DNA of 64,000 bases from Bacillota bacterium (GTDB lineage Bacteria; Bacillota; Clostridia; Saccharofermentanales; DTU023): NCBI GenBank assembly GCA_023389255.1, contig JAEWER010000028.1, forward strand, positions 1-64,000, in the 5' to 3' direction. The notes under the pieces were generated by a model. That model was given only the letters and a program-made list of their open reading frames with translations. It was not told where the DNA came from and made no database searches. Position 1 is the stretch's first letter, and each line of letters starts with the position of its first letter. A program made the position numbers and the translations under genes. Below, piece by piece: positions 36,329 through 45,894 of the stretch.

Positions 36329-37405
36329 ATGCAGGGAACAAGTGAGAAATTAAGCACCACCCTCAAGCGTTATGAGGAATTATCAATGCTTCTAACCGAT
36401 CCATCAGTTTTGGCAGATCAGGAGCGCTACTTAACGCTGTGTAAAGAATATAGCGATATTGAACCGTTAGCTTTGAATATTCGTGAGTTGGAGAAGCTAC
36501 GTTCAGAGGTGGTAGAAAATAAAGAGTTATTAACTTCAAGCGATGATGCTGAATTACGTGAGTTGATCCGTGAAGAAATCAAAGAGAGCACACAACGTAT
36601 CGAGGAGCTTGAAGCAGAAATCGAATTAGCGTTGATCCCCAAAGATCCTAATGATGACAAAAACGTCATTATGGAAATAAGAGGTGGCGCTGGTGGCGAT
36701 GAGGCTGCTCTCTTTGCAGCTGATCTATATCGCATGTACAGTGCTTTTGCTGAAAATAAGGGATATCACGTAGAAATTATTGATTTGAACGAAACCGGTA
36801 TCGGTGGCTATAAAGAAGTAGTCTTTGAAATCAATGGTAAAGGAGCCTATTCTCAATTACGTTATGAGAGTGGGGTGCATCGTGTACAACGTGTACCTGA
36901 AACGGAGAGTGGCGGTCGAATTCACACCTCAACTGTGACGGTGGCAGTTTTGCCTGAAGCTGAGGATGTGGAAGTAGATATAGATCCAAGTGATTTAGAA
37001 GTAGACACCTATCGAGCCTCTGGAGCAGGTGGTCAGCACGTCAATAAGACGAGCTCAGCAATTCGTATTACGCATAAACCTACGGGCATTGTGGTTACTT
37101 GCCAAGACCAACGTTCACAGCATAAAAACCGTGAGCGAGCGATGACGGTTTTGCGTGCCAAACTGTATGAATTAGAAGAAACAAAGCGTCAAGCTGAGAT
37201 TGCAGGAGATCGTAAGGAACAAGTTGGTACGGGCGATAGAAGTGAGCGCATTCGTACCTATAACTTCCCGCAAGGACGTGTTACTGATCATCGTATCGGC
37301 TTAACTTTGTACCAATTACAACAAGTTCTAGCTGGTGATCTGGAACCCTTTGTTAAGGGTTTGCAAGCATATGCACATGAGCAAAAGGTGGCGGAGCAAG
37401 CTTAA
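36329..37405 (+). CDS. prfA: Peptide chain release factor 1
   Basis: Recognises UAA and UAG stop codons and hydrolyses the finished peptide. The GGQ motif is at residues 234-236 in [16 protein letters not shown]. The stop-codon selecting tripeptide of RF1 is read here as Pro-Glu-Thr in [16 protein letters not shown]. Length is 358 aa from ATG 36329, which has AGAGGA upstream; a start at 36305 would overlap prmC. The one-base overlap with tsaC suggests translational coupling. Confidence 0.96.
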   Translation: MQGTSEKLSTTLKRYEELSMLLTDPSVLADQERYLTLCKEYSDIEPLALNIRELEKLRSEVVENKELLTSSDDAELRELIREEIKESTQRIEELEAEIELALIPKDPNDDKNVIMEIRGGAGGDEAALFAADLYRMYSAFAENKGYHVEIIDLNETGIGGYKEVVFEINGKGAYSQLRYESGVHRVQRVPETESGGRIHTSTVTVAVLPEAEDVEVDIDPSDLEVDTYRASGAGGQHVNKTSSAIRITHKPTGIVVTCQDQRSQHKNRERAMTVLRAKLYELEETKRQAEIAGDRKEQVGTGDRSERIRTYNFPQGRVTDHRIGLTLYQLQQVLAGDLEPFVKGLQAYAHEQKVAEQA

Positions 37406-38448
37406 TGCCTCAAATCGTTCAAGGTTCTGATGATTTAACTAAAGTCGCAGAGGCTTTGGGAGCGGGTGAAGTAGTAATTTTCCCGACAGAAACTGTTTAT
37501 GGTATAGGGGCTAATGCCCTAGATGCCAAAGCGGTGGAAAGTGTTTATCAAATTAAGGGCAGACCCAGTGATAACCCTATGATTGTTCACTTAGCTAGTG
37601 TTGAGCAACTAGAGCAGGTTGTTGATGAGATTACACCGCTCGCTAGCAAATTATTTGGTGCTTTAACTCCAGGACCTTTAACGTTAATCATGAAGCGTTC
37701 GGAGCAGATACCCGATAAAGTGACAGCCGGATTAGAAACTGTAGGGATAAGAATTCCTGCTAATCCGATTGCTCATAAGTTACTCGAATTAGCACAGATT
37801 CCTGTAGCTGCTCCTTCAGCTAATCTTTCAGGCAAGCCTAGTGCTACCAATTTGCACGATGCAATCGAAGATTTTGCTAGTGATGATAGGGTTAGCTACA
37901 TAATTGGTGGTGAGCCTAGTACTGTAGGTATTGAATCAACTGTTTTAGATATCACAGTTGATCCACCGGTTATTCTTAGACCGGGGGCAGTTACTGCTAA
38001 ACAAATCAGTGAAGTTATTGGGCAAGAAGTGGCTGAATACCATTCAGCTAAGTCTGGTGTGGTACAACCTAAAGCCCCAGGCATGAAGTATCGGCATTAT
38101 GCGCCTAAGGCAAAAGTGATAGTGATGCCACGCAACCAACTATTAAATGAGTTTGCGATTGAGAGTTTTTTAGCAAATCTTCCTACAGAACTTAATAAAA
38201 AAATAGTGGGTTTAATAGTTGATTCGGAAGTTGCCACAAAGTTGAGTAAGAAATTTTTAACTGCAAGCAAGACTGAAATAGTGATAAATTCATATGCAAG
38301 TATTGAAAGTGCAATGCATCAGCTCTTTGCAAGTTTTAGAAACTTAGATCGTGCTGGTTGTGGTGTAATCATTGCACAAGCAGAGAGTGGTAGTGAATTA
38401 GCCGCCGCCTATATGAATAGATTACTGAAAGCCGAGAGTAAGAAATAG
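37405..38448 (+). CDS. tsaC: L-threonylcarbamoyladenylate synthase (Sua5/YwlC type)
   Basis: Makes the activated threonylcarbamoyl group used for the t6A modification of tRNAs. The YrdC-type catalytic domain (about 10-190) shows FPTETVYGIGANA, KGRPSDNPMIVHL and AAPSANLSGKPSATN. The extra C-terminal Sua5 domain (about 210-347) opens with the linker PGMKYRHYAPKA, which marks the long Sua5/YwlC form. ATG overlaps the prfA stop. Confidence 0.95.
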   Translation: MPQIVQGSDDLTKVAEALGAGEVVIFPTETVYGIGANALDAKAVESVYQIKGRPSDNPMIVHLASVEQLEQVVDEITPLASKLFGALTPGPLTLIMKRSEQIPDKVTAGLETVGIRIPANPIAHKLLELAQIPVAAPSANLSGKPSATNLHDAIEDFASDDRVSYIIGGEPSTVGIESTVLDITVDPPVILRPGAVTAKQISEVIGQEVAEYHSAKSGVVQPKAPGMKYRHYAPKAKVIVMPRNQLLNEFAIESFLANLPTELNKKIVGLIVDSEVATKLSKKFLTASKTEIVINSYASIESAMHQLFASFRNLDRAGCGVIIAQAESGSELAAAYMNRLLKAESKK

Positions 38449-38456
38449 ATTAAAAC

Positions 38457-38993
38457 ATGAGTAGATTAGGAGCTATTGAGAGTCTCAAAGGCAAAGAGAA
38501 AATAGATTTAGGTGAATTCCCTAAACAAGATTTCACCGTGTTGTTTGTCTGCACAGGTAATACTTGTAGGAGCCCGATGGCTCAAGTTCAATTTAATGCT
38601 TGCGTGGAACAAGCAAAGGATCAGCGTTGGTATGCCAATTCTGCCGGTATGGCAGCTGCTAGTGGTGCGCCTGCCAGTGCGGAAGCACGCATTGTAGCTA
38701 TTGAACACGGTCTTTCCCTCAACGATCACCAAGCGCGACAGTTGAGCAAAGATATGCTGGAAGAAGCTACAGTGGTCTTGACCATGCAACCATCTCACTG
38801 TGAACTCTGCAAACTGTACTACCCAGAATTTGCCGATAAAATTTATACGATCAAAGGTTTTGTAGGTGAAGAAGGTGGTATCGGAGACCCATACGGCGCA
38901 GGTTTAACCGCCTATAGAGCCACCTATCAAATCTTTGAAGAATTGTTTCCAAAGTTGATAGCAAAGCTGAGTGAAATGTATCCAGCAGAGTAG
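38457..38993 (+). CDS. Low-molecular-weight protein tyrosine phosphatase family protein
   Basis: The P-loop CxxxxxR is Cys32-x5-Arg38 in FVCTGNTCRSPMAQ, with the catalytic Asp expected in IGDPYGAG near residue 148. Such enzymes dephosphorylate protein tyrosine, often in envelope polysaccharide control, or in related YwlE proteins phospho-arginine. YwlE-type is suggested by the neighbouring ywlC-like gene as in Bacillus, but the specificity cannot be settled. At 178 aa it has about 25 extra N-terminal residues compared with the core. The ribosome site is weak. Confidence 0.88.
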   Translation: MSRLGAIESLKGKEKIDLGEFPKQDFTVLFVCTGNTCRSPMAQVQFNACVEQAKDQRWYANSAGMAAASGAPASAEARIVAIEHGLSLNDHQARQLSKDMLEEATVVLTMQPSHCELCKLYYPEFADKIYTIKGFVGEEGGIGDPYGAGLTAYRATYQIFEELFPKLIAKLSEMYPAE

Positions 38994-38997
38994 TTTT

Positions 38998-39138
38998 GTT
39001 GTTGACTTCATAGTCCCCTTATGCTAACTTTTTAAGGCTATTTAATAGAGGCGAGCAATCTTCTAGCCTCGTTACCTGCACCTTAGCGGGTGCTACCTCG
39101 CCCGAGTAAGGGCCATTAGTCCGAGAGGAGGTGAATAC
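38998..39138 (+). promoter_or_regulatory. Structured leader of the rpsF operon, candidate S6:S18 autoregulatory RNA
   Basis: The 145-base gap before rpsF holds several possible helices: GAGGC/GCCTC (39048-39052 with 39066-39070), GCACC/GGTGC (39078-39082 with 39089-39093), and CCTC/GAGG (39096-39099 with 39125-39128), the last touching the GAGAGGAGGTGA ribosome site. Two CCGA boxes occur (39102-39105 and 39121-39124); a CCG-containing bulge is the recognition element in the known S6:S18 leader. A weak promoter TTGACT-N17-TAACTT starts at 39002. Assignment to the S6:S18 motif is tentative. Confidence 0.45.
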
Positions 39139-39426
39139 ATGTCGAAAGCTTATGAATTAATGTATGTCCTGAGCGTGGCTCAAGGTGATGAAGTAGTTGA
39201 AGCAACTCATCAACGTGTTCAGGATTTAGTTAGCCAAGGAGCTGAAATCGTCGATGTAGATGTTTGGGGTAAACGTCGCCTAGCATATGAAATCAACGAT
39301 GAAAAAGAAGGCTACTACGTCGTAGTTAAATTTAATTCAGATCCCAATTACCCAGCTGAGATTGATCGAGTCTTGAAGATCACAGAGAATGTTTTAAGAC
39401 ATTTGATCGTAAAAATTGAAGAATAA
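39139..39426 (+). CDS. rpsF: 30S ribosomal protein S6
   Basis: A 95-residue protein of the 30S platform that pairs with S18. The ferredoxin-like pattern starts YELMYVLS and shows DVDVWGKRRLAYEINDEKEG and the closing ITENVLRHLIVKIEE. AGAGGAGGTGA precedes the ATG. First gene of the rpsF-ssb-rpsR operon. Confidence 0.96.
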   Translation: MSKAYELMYVLSVAQGDEVVEATHQRVQDLVSQGAEIVDVDVWGKRRLAYEINDEKEGYYVVVKFNSDPNYPAEIDRVLKITENVLRHLIVKIEE

Positions 39427-39454
39427 GATTCGTTAACTGAAAGTAGGTAAGATC

Positions 39455-39928
39455 ATGAATAAAGCGATTTTAATGGGTCGACTGACCAAGGATCCTGAAA
39501 AGAAGACAACACAAAATAATATTAGTGTTTGTTCTTTCACTGTTGCTTGTGACCGTAGATATAAAAATGCTAATGGGCAGAAGGAAACAGATTTTATTCC
39601 TTGTGTTGCCTGGCGTGGTACAGCTGATTTTATTAGCCAGTACTTCAAAAAAGGACAGCGCATTTTAGTTTCAGGAACAATTCAACCCAGAAGTTGGGAT
39701 GACCCCAACGGTGGTGGTCGCAGATACATTACAGAGGTTGTCTGTGATGAAGCCCATTTTGTTGAGTCTAGAGGCGCAGATAGCAATGGCGGTGGTAACT
39801 ACAATAATGCAGGTGGCTATGGTGGTTCGAATAATTTCAATACCAACCAAAGCTCAAATGCCAGCAATATAACACCACCAACCTACCAGCCAGATGATTC
39901 AGATGCATCGCTTCCTTTTGAGCTATAA
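39455..39928 (+). CDS. ssb: Single-stranded DNA-binding protein
   Basis: Coats single-stranded DNA in replication and repair. The OB fold (about 1-105) begins MNKAILMGRLTKDPE and includes TDFIPCVAWRGTADFISQYF. The tail is Gly/Asn/Ser-rich and ends DSDASLPFEL. The acidic D-x-x-L-P-F tip that recruits partners is present, but two further residues (Glu-Leu) follow, whereas the usual tail ends at Pro-Phe. Length 157 aa. Standard place between rpsF and rpsR. Confidence 0.96.
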   Translation: MNKAILMGRLTKDPEKKTTQNNISVCSFTVACDRRYKNANGQKETDFIPCVAWRGTADFISQYFKKGQRILVSGTIQPRSWDDPNGGGRRYITEVVCDEAHFVESRGADSNGGGNYNNAGGYGGSNNFNTNQSSNASNITPPTYQPDDSDASLPFEL

Positions 39929-39972
39929 CCTAAAATTTTATGCATTGATCTACTGGAGTGAAAGGAAATAAT

Positions 39973-40230
39973 ATGGCTGAATTCAAAAAAGGTAGAGACG
40001 GTAAAGGTTTCCGTCCCCGCAGAAGCAAGAAGAAAGTAGATTACTTCCACGCCGAGAAAATCGAAAAAATTGATTATAAAGATGTAGATACACTACGTCG
40101 TTTTATCTCAGAGAGTGGCAAGATTCTACCCCGTCGTATGACCGGAACTTGCGCTAAAAATCAGAGAGCACTGACCAAAGCGATTAAGCGTGCCAGACAA
40201 GTGGCGTTGCTATCCTACACTGGTGAGTAA
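39973..40230 (+). CDS. rpsR: 30S ribosomal protein S18
   Basis: The conserved core [35 protein letters not shown] and [12 protein letters not shown] identify S18. The N-terminal Cys pair of zinc-type S18 is absent. ATG 39973 has AAAGGA upstream; a GTG at 39958 would add five residues. The length is 85 aa. Confidence 0.95.
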   Translation: MAEFKKGRDGKGFRPRRSKKKVDYFHAEKIEKIDYKDVDTLRRFISESGKILPRRMTGTCAKNQRALTKAIKRARQVALLSYTGE

Positions 40231-40235
40231 CAACT

Positions 40236-40265
40236 AAGCCGCGACCGTAAGGAAGCGGCTTTTTT
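40236..40265 (+). terminator. Terminator between rpsR and rplI
   Basis: AAGCCGC (40236-40242) pairs with GCGGCTT (40255-40261); the inner loop can add a CC/GG pair around GTAA. Followed by TTTT. It sits 16 bases before rplI and could partly separate the two expression levels. Confidence 0.75.
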
Positions 40266-40280
40266 ACAAAGGAGGCCAAG

Positions 40281-40724
40281 GTGAAAGTTATTCTATTAGA
40301 AGATGTAAAGAACATCGGTAAAAAAGGTGAGATTGTTGACGTAAAGCAAGGTTATGCTAACAACTGTCTGTTCAAGCAAAATTTAGCTTTAGAAGCAACG
40401 GCAAACAATATCAATATAGTAAAAACCAAGGCCAAAGCAGCTGAGGCAAAAGCAGAACAAAAACTAGAAGAAGCCACAGCCTTAGCTTCTACATTGAGTA
40501 AGAAGATTATTAAAATTCCTGTGAAATGTGGTGGAGCTGGTAAACTCTACGGTAAAGTCACTACCATCGATTTGGCAAAAGCTTTGGAAGGCGAAGGTTA
40601 TAAAGTTGACAAGAGAGATATTAGCTTTACTAGCGAAATCAAGCAGCTAGGTGTTTACAAAGCGACTATCAAATTACATCCTGAAGTTACTACCACCATC
40701 AATGTTGAGGTAATCGAAGCATAA
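40281..40724 (+). CDS. rplI: 50S ribosomal protein L9
   Basis: A 147-residue dumbbell-shaped protein. The N-terminal rRNA-binding domain shows [20 protein letters not shown] and GYANNCLF; a long central helix (about 45-75) leads to the C-terminal domain with [17 protein letters not shown] start with AGGAGG upstream. dnaB follows two bases later. Confidence 0.96.
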   Translation: MKVILLEDVKNIGKKGEIVDVKQGYANNCLFKQNLALEATANNINIVKTKAKAAEAKAEQKLEEATALASTLSKKIIKIPVKCGGAGKLYGKVTTIDLAKALEGEGYKVDKRDISFTSEIKQLGVYKATIKLHPEVTTTINVEVIEA

Positions 40725-40726
40725 TA

Positions 40727-42142
40727 ATGGCTCGTAATACGCGGATCTCAAATGAATTGATTAAGCGTGTCAGTGAACGCATTCCGCCGAGTAACGCTGA
40801 GGCGGAAAAGGCAGTGTTAGGTATCGCCCTAGTCGATAATAGCGTGATACCAGAACTGGTTAATTTGTTGCGTCCTGAGCAATTTTATTATCAGGATAAT
40901 CGGTTGATTTATCGTACGATTTTAGAATTGTTTAGTGACAAACAACCTGTTGACTTAATGACTTTGAGTCATGCTTTAGAGCGTCGTAGTCGCTTAGAGG
41001 AAGCAGGCGGTGCAGAGTACATAGCAACTTTGCCCGATGCTGCACCTGTACTCGGCAACTTTGAGCACTATGCGCAAATTATCTGTGAAAAGTATAAATT
41101 GCGTGAGATTATCCGCTCACTCAACGAGGTGTTGGTGCACGCATACGGGGATAGTGCTTCAATTGATCAGATTATTAATCTAGCTACGCAACGTTTATAT
41201 GATGTACGTGAAGATCAAAACACAACGGGTTTTGAAAAAATTGGTCCAGTTGTAGCAGGTTTGCTCAATTCTTTTGCGCAAGATGAAGCGGAGCAAGGTC
41301 ACCGCTCTGTGAGCTCAGGCTTTGCTGAGATAGATAATATTTTAGGTGGTTTGAAAAAAGGTGCATTGATTGTTATCGCGGCTAGACCAGGTATGGGTAA
41401 GACGGCCTTAGCTTTGAATATAGCTCGCCAAGCTGCTTTCCAGGGCCAAGCTGGAACGGCTATATTCAGCTTAGAAATGTCCAAAGAAGAACTCGCAACC
41501 CGTATTCTATCTTCCTATCTGGCAATCGATTCGCAGAAATTCAACGAGCACAATATACGTGAAGCAGAGTGGGATAAATTGCGCCAAGCATTTAGTGATA
41601 TCTACCCTGCGCCTATTTATATCGATGATAGATCGGGCACAAGTACACTCGATATGTTGGCTAAGTGTAGACAGCTGAAGCTGGAGGGTAAATTAGATTT
41701 GGTTGTTGTTGACTACTTGCAACTAATGGCTGGTAATGGTGGAGCTAGAGAAAGTAGACAACAAGAAATTTCTGATATCTCTAGGCAGCTTAAAGTGATG
41801 GCACGTGAGTTAGATGTGCCAGTAATTGCTTTATCACAGCTATCTCGTTCTTGTGAAGCTAGATCAGATAAAAGACCTGTATTGTCTGATTTGCGTGATT
41901 CGGGCGCCATCGAACAGGATGCAGACGTTGTAATGTTTATCTATCGAGATTCTGTTTATAACAATGACAGTGCGCCAGCAGAAACTGAATCGGCAGAATT
42001 GATCATTGCTAAAAATCGTCACGGACAAACACGTAAAGTTAATATTGGTTGGTTGCCTGCTTATACGACATTCTATGAGTATGACTATTCTGATCATCTC
42101 GATAAGTTAGATGCTCCCGATCCTACCCCTCCTCCGTTCTAA
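40727..42142 (+). CDS. dnaB: Replicative DNA helicase DnaB
   Basis: Unwinds DNA at the replication fork. The N-terminal helical domain (about 15-115) starts PPSNAEAEKAVLGIAL. The RecA-like ATPase has Walker A ARPGMGKTALALNIARQ near residues 221-230, SLEMSKEELATRIL, VVDYLQLM (Walker B) and LSDLRDSGAIEQDAD. At 471 aa there is no intein. It ends in a proline-rich tail (APDPTPPPF). Confidence 0.96.
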   Translation: MARNTRISNELIKRVSERIPPSNAEAEKAVLGIALVDNSVIPELVNLLRPEQFYYQDNRLIYRTILELFSDKQPVDLMTLSHALERRSRLEEAGGAEYIATLPDAAPVLGNFEHYAQIICEKYKLREIIRSLNEVLVHAYGDSASIDQIINLATQRLYDVREDQNTTGFEKIGPVVAGLLNSFAQDEAEQGHRSVSSGFAEIDNILGGLKKGALIVIAARPGMGKTALALNIARQAAFQGQAGTAIFSLEMSKEELATRILSSYLAIDSQKFNEHNIREAEWDKLRQAFSDIYPAPIYIDDRSGTSTLDMLAKCRQLKLEGKLDLVVVDYLQLMAGNGGARESRQQEISDISRQLKVMARELDVPVIALSQLSRSCEARSDKRPVLSDLRDSGAIEQDADVVMFIYRDSVYNNDSAPAETESAELIIAKNRHGQTRKVNIGWLPAYTTFYEYDYSDHLDKLDAPDPTPPPF

Positions 42143-42147
42143 GCTGT

Positions 42148-43260
42148 ATGCTATATGATTTTGAAGCAGAATTTCATAATCTAGAGCGTAGAGCCTTGGA
42201 GTTGGGCGTTTTGCTAAGAGTATCAACTACTTTTGTTGTGGCAGTTTCTGGAGGGATAGATTCCGTTACTGCTTTACATTTCTTAGCTTGGCTTCAACAA
42301 AAATATCCTATAAATGTTGTGGTAGCACACGTCAATCATGGTTTGCGAGTTGAAGCAAAAAACGATAGTGATTTTGTATCTAAGCTGGCTAAAAGTTATG
42401 GTTTTCCCTATTACGAGAAAACCATAGCAGTGTCTGAAGTGGCACAAGCACGTGGCATGGGTATTGAAGAAGCAGGGCGTTATGTTCGTAAATGCTTTTG
42501 GCAAGAGCTTTGTCAGGAATTATTCGCTACGAATGAAAGCATAAGCGAAGCAGCTGAAAGTTTACTTGCGCCAGCAACTCTACCTGTTGTTGTAGAAGGT
42601 CATCAGCAAAATGATGTAGCTGAAACGGTATTACTAAATATTTTGCGTGGTACAGGGCTAGATGGTCTTTGTTCTTTAAGTGAGTGGCAGTTGATTGTAG
42701 ACGCACAAAAGCAACAATCACATTACTTATGGCGACCGTTGCTGAGCTTATCACGCCAACGCATTTGTGACTTAGCAGAACACTGTGGACTGGTTTGGTG
42801 CGAAGATCAAAGCAATTATGAGACAATTTACACTCGCAATATATTGCGTAATGAACTGTTGCCTAAATTGGAAGAAAAATTTCCTCAAACTCGTTCCCAG
42901 TTAGCCAAATTAAGCCAATCACTACAAGCAGAGCGTGAAATCTTAGAGCAAATGGCGCAGAATTTGTTAGATCAAATTAGAATTAAGGAAATAAATTGTG
43001 ACCGCATAAATCTTAAAAAGAGTGTGATCAGTCGTCAGCAACTAAAAAAGCAAGCGACAGGCTTGCGCAAGCGCATCATCAAACTATGGTTGTTACAATT
43101 TGGTGTAACAGATATCAATGCGGAACAATTGAATAAATTGGACATGTTGTGCACAGGAACCACGCATCATGCTAGCGTTCATTTAGCACATGGTTATATA
43201 GTTAAATTGGACTTAAAAAACTTGTATGTAAGCCAAGAGCAAGCAGAGGGGGATTCATAA
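42148..43260 (+). CDS. tilS: tRNA(Ile)-lysidine synthase
   Basis: Modifies C34 of tRNA-Ile(CAU) to lysidine so that AUA is read as isoleucine. The N-type ATP pyrophosphatase P-loop SGGIDS is at residues 34-39, followed by VAHVNHGLR and the GHQQNDVAETVLLNILRGTGLDGL block. The protein is 370 aa, shorter than E. coli or Bacillus TilS of over 430 aa, with a reduced C-terminal substrate domain. The order tilS-hpt-ftsH is conserved in Bacillota. The stop overlaps the hpt start by one base. Confidence 0.93.
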   Translation: MLYDFEAEFHNLERRALELGVLLRVSTTFVVAVSGGIDSVTALHFLAWLQQKYPINVVVAHVNHGLRVEAKNDSDFVSKLAKSYGFPYYEKTIAVSEVAQARGMGIEEAGRYVRKCFWQELCQELFATNESISEAAESLLAPATLPVVVEGHQQNDVAETVLLNILRGTGLDGLCSLSEWQLIVDAQKQQSHYLWRPLLSLSRQRICDLAEHCGLVWCEDQSNYETIYTRNILRNELLPKLEEKFPQTRSQLAKLSQSLQAEREILEQMAQNLLDQIRIKEINCDRINLKKSVISRQQLKKQATGLRKRIIKLWLLQFGVTDINAEQLNKLDMLCTGTTHHASVHLAHGYIVKLDLKNLYVSQEQAEGDS

Positions 43261-43793
43261 TGGCGAAAGAAGTTAAAAGCGTTTTGGTCGCACGAGATCA
43301 AATTAAAGAAATGTGCCAAAGGCTGGGTGCAGAGATTACCGCAGACTACAAAGATGAAGATATCGTATTAATTTGTGTTTTGCGTGGAGCAGTGGTTTTC
43401 TTAGCCGATTTAATGCGCTACATTGAGCGCCCTTGTGAAATCGATTTTTTATCAGTTTCTAGCTACTGTGGTACAGAGAGCACAGGGATTGTCAAGATAA
43501 TAAAAGATTTAGATGATTCAATCGAGGGACGCAATGTAATAATTGTGGAAGACATCATTGACTCAGGATTAACTCTGTCACACCTCATCGAGATGCTCCG
43601 TGTACGTAAACCTAGAAGTATTCGCATCTGCACAGCTTTTAATAAACCTAATCGCCGTAAGGCTAATGTTAAAGTAGATTACATTGGCATGGATATCCCC
43701 GATGAATTCGTAGTAGGTTACGGGTTAGATTACGATGGACAATATCGCAATCTACCTGATATTTGTATCTTGGGTGATAGAGAAGAAAAATAA
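43260..43793 (+). CDS. hpt: Hypoxanthine phosphoribosyltransferase
   Basis: Salvages hypoxanthine (and often guanine) with PRPP. The PRPP-binding motif is VIIVEDIIDSGLTLSHL; ICVLRGAVVFLADL and the lid-region SVSSYCGTE are present, with VGYGLDYDGQYRNLPDI near the end. At 177 aa the length is normal. It overlaps tilS by one base and precedes ftsH. Confidence 0.95.
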   Translation: MAKEVKSVLVARDQIKEMCQRLGAEITADYKDEDIVLICVLRGAVVFLADLMRYIERPCEIDFLSVSSYCGTESTGIVKIIKDLDDSIEGRNVIIVEDIIDSGLTLSHLIEMLRVRKPRSIRICTAFNKPNRRKANVKVDYIGMDIPDEFVVGYGLDYDGQYRNLPDICILGDREEK

Positions 43794-43845
43794 TAGTTAG
43801 TATTATTGCAACGCAAACAATAAGTAAACACTTCAGGAGTGCTTA

Positions 43846-45825
43846 ATGAATAAACGTAATGGTAAGTTCGGTTCAACTGGACTTATTTTCTACTTAGTGC
43901 TCGCGCTGGTTATTATTGCTAGTGCTTTTTTCATGCGCCGAGTGGGTGATTTAGGTGATATCACACTTTCTGATGTCAACCAAATGATCCAAAAAGGTCA
44001 AGTTGAATCAATTGTGATCAATGGCTCGCGTATGGATATAGAGCTAACGAAGGAAGCGAGCAAAGATAAATCTGCTAATCGTATCAGCAAACAGATTCAC
44101 CAATTGATGGTGCCTGAATATGCTGAGATGGCGCAGAAAGCAGTTGAAAAAGGTCTAGTCAAAAAATTTGATTACACTAAACCGTTTGATACAGCTACAT
44201 TTGTCAATGGTTTAACCATGTTGATATTTGTGGGTGGCATGGCTTTCTTCTTATGGTTGACCTTCAAGCAAAGAGGTGATGGTGCTGGGGCTCTAGGTTT
44301 TGGTAGAAGTAAAGCAAGGTTACAAGATCCCAAAGAGAATAAAGTTCGCTTCACCGATGTGGCAGGTGCTGAAGAAGAAAAAGAAGAGTTAGCAGAAGTC
44401 GTAGACTTCTTGCGCGACCCACAAAAATACACCAAGTTGGGAGCTAAAATTCCTCGTGGTCTTTTGATGGTGGGACCTCCAGGTACGGGTAAAACATTGC
44501 TAGCTAAAGCTGTTGCTGGTGAAGCTAATGTACCTTTCTTCTCCATCTCCGGTTCAGATTTTGTGGAGATGTTCGTAGGTGTTGGTGCTTCGCGCGTGCG
44601 TGATATGTTTGATCAAGCCAAAAAGAAAGCACCTAGCATTCTGTTTATCGATGAGATTGATGCCGTTGGTAGACAGCGTGGCGCTGGCTTAGGTGGCGGT
44701 CACGATGAACGTGAACAAACCTTGAATCAGTTACTGGTTGAAATGGATGGCTTTGGTCCCAATCAGGGAGTCATCGTAATGGCAGCAACTAACCGCCCAG
44801 ATATTTTAGATCCTGCCTTATTACGTCCAGGTAGATTTGATCGTCGAATAACTGTAAATAGACCTGACCAAAAAGGACGTGAAGCAATTTTGAAAGTACA
44901 TGCTAGAAATAAGCCAATTGAACAGCATATCAGTTTGGCAGAAATTGCTAAAATCACTCCTGGTTTTACAGGTGCAGACTTAGCGAACTTGTTGAATGAG
45001 GCTGCCTTGCTAGCGGCTAGAAAAAACGCCACCACTATTACCTACTCTGATATTGCTGAAGCGGTATACAAAATAACGGTTGGACCGGAAAAGAAGAGCC
45101 GTGTAATAAGTCAAAAAGAACGTGTCTTAACAGCCTATCATGAGGGTGGTCATGCCATTATCTTGCGTGCGGTATCTAAGACACAGCGAGTGGAGAGAGT
45201 TACTATAATTCCCGCAGGTGATGCTGGTGGATATACTGCCTACAAGCCAAATGAAGATCTGATTTTTAGCACCAAAGGTGATCTCTTAAATTCTATTATG
45301 GTTGCCCTTGGTGGTAGGGCTGCTGAACAATTGACGCAAGATGATATAACAACTGGGGCATCAGCTGATTTACAACACTGTAATTCAATTGCTAGAGACA
45401 TGATCGTGCGCTATGGTATGAGCGAAAAGCTGGGAAACTTTGTTTTCAGTGATTCCGATGAGGTATTCCTTGGACGTGATTATGGTCATAACAGCAAATA
45501 TAGTGAGGCAATCACAGCTCAAGTAGATCGTGAAGTCGAGAAAATTTTGGCTGATTGCTATGCGAAAGTCCTAGGTATTTTAGAGAAAAATCGTTTATTG
45601 ATGGACAAACTAACTGAAGTTCTCTTAGCTAAAGAAAAAATTGAGGGACCAGAATTTGAAGAACTGTATCGTCAATACGCTGTGGACTTCGAACCATTAC
45701 CAGAACAGGCTGAATCTGTTTATATTTCTCAGCTAGCTGGCAAGGATTCAGAGCCAAAAAGCAAAGAGCTACCGCAAGACTTGAGTGGTGGTAATGAAGC
45801 AGAAGAGCCAGAAGAACAACTCTAG
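43846..45825 (+). CDS. ftsH: ATP-dependent zinc metalloprotease FtsH
   Basis: A membrane protease that clears misassembled and regulatory proteins. Two membrane helices (about 11-28 and 124-142) enclose a short external domain. The AAA+ module has Walker A GPPGTGKT near residues 210-217, [19 protein letters not shown] with the pore loop, and [12 protein letters not shown]. The zinc site is His432-Glu-Gly-Gly-His436; the usual HEAGH has Gly in the third place, which keeps all ligands. Length 659 aa. The C-terminal 40 residues are acidic. Confidence 0.96.
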   Translation: MNKRNGKFGSTGLIFYLVLALVIIASAFFMRRVGDLGDITLSDVNQMIQKGQVESIVINGSRMDIELTKEASKDKSANRISKQIHQLMVPEYAEMAQKAVEKGLVKKFDYTKPFDTATFVNGLTMLIFVGGMAFFLWLTFKQRGDGAGALGFGRSKARLQDPKENKVRFTDVAGAEEEKEELAEVVDFLRDPQKYTKLGAKIPRGLLMVGPPGTGKTLLAKAVAGEANVPFFSISGSDFVEMFVGVGASRVRDMFDQAKKKAPSILFIDEIDAVGRQRGAGLGGGHDEREQTLNQLLVEMDGFGPNQGVIVMAATNRPDILDPALLRPGRFDRRITVNRPDQKGREAILKVHARNKPIEQHISLAEIAKITPGFTGADLANLLNEAALLAARKNATTITYSDIAEAVYKITVGPEKKSRVISQKERVLTAYHEGGHAIILRAVSKTQRVERVTIIPAGDAGGYTAYKPNEDLIFSTKGDLLNSIMVALGGRAAEQLTQDDITTGASADLQHCNSIARDMIVRYGMSEKLGNFVFSDSDEVFLGRDYGHNSKYSEAITAQVDREVEKILADCYAKVLGILEKNRLLMDKLTEVLLAKEKIEGPEFEELYRQYAVDFEPLPEQAESVYISQLAGKDSEPKSKELPQDLSGGNEAEEPEEQL

Positions 45826-45857
45826 TATTACTGGTCAGTGGTATACTTTTACATCAT

Positions 45858-45881
45858 AGGAGCACTTTAAGTGCTCCTTGT
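45858..45881 (+). terminator. Hairpin, likely weak terminator, after ftsH
   Basis: AGGAGCAC (45858-45865) pairs with GTGCTCCT (45871-45878) over TTTAA. It is followed by TTGTTATT, a poor T-tract, so it may terminate only partly or with Rho. It lies 17 bases before the next gene's start. Confidence 0.55.
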
Positions 45882-45894
45882 TATTGGAGTTAAA

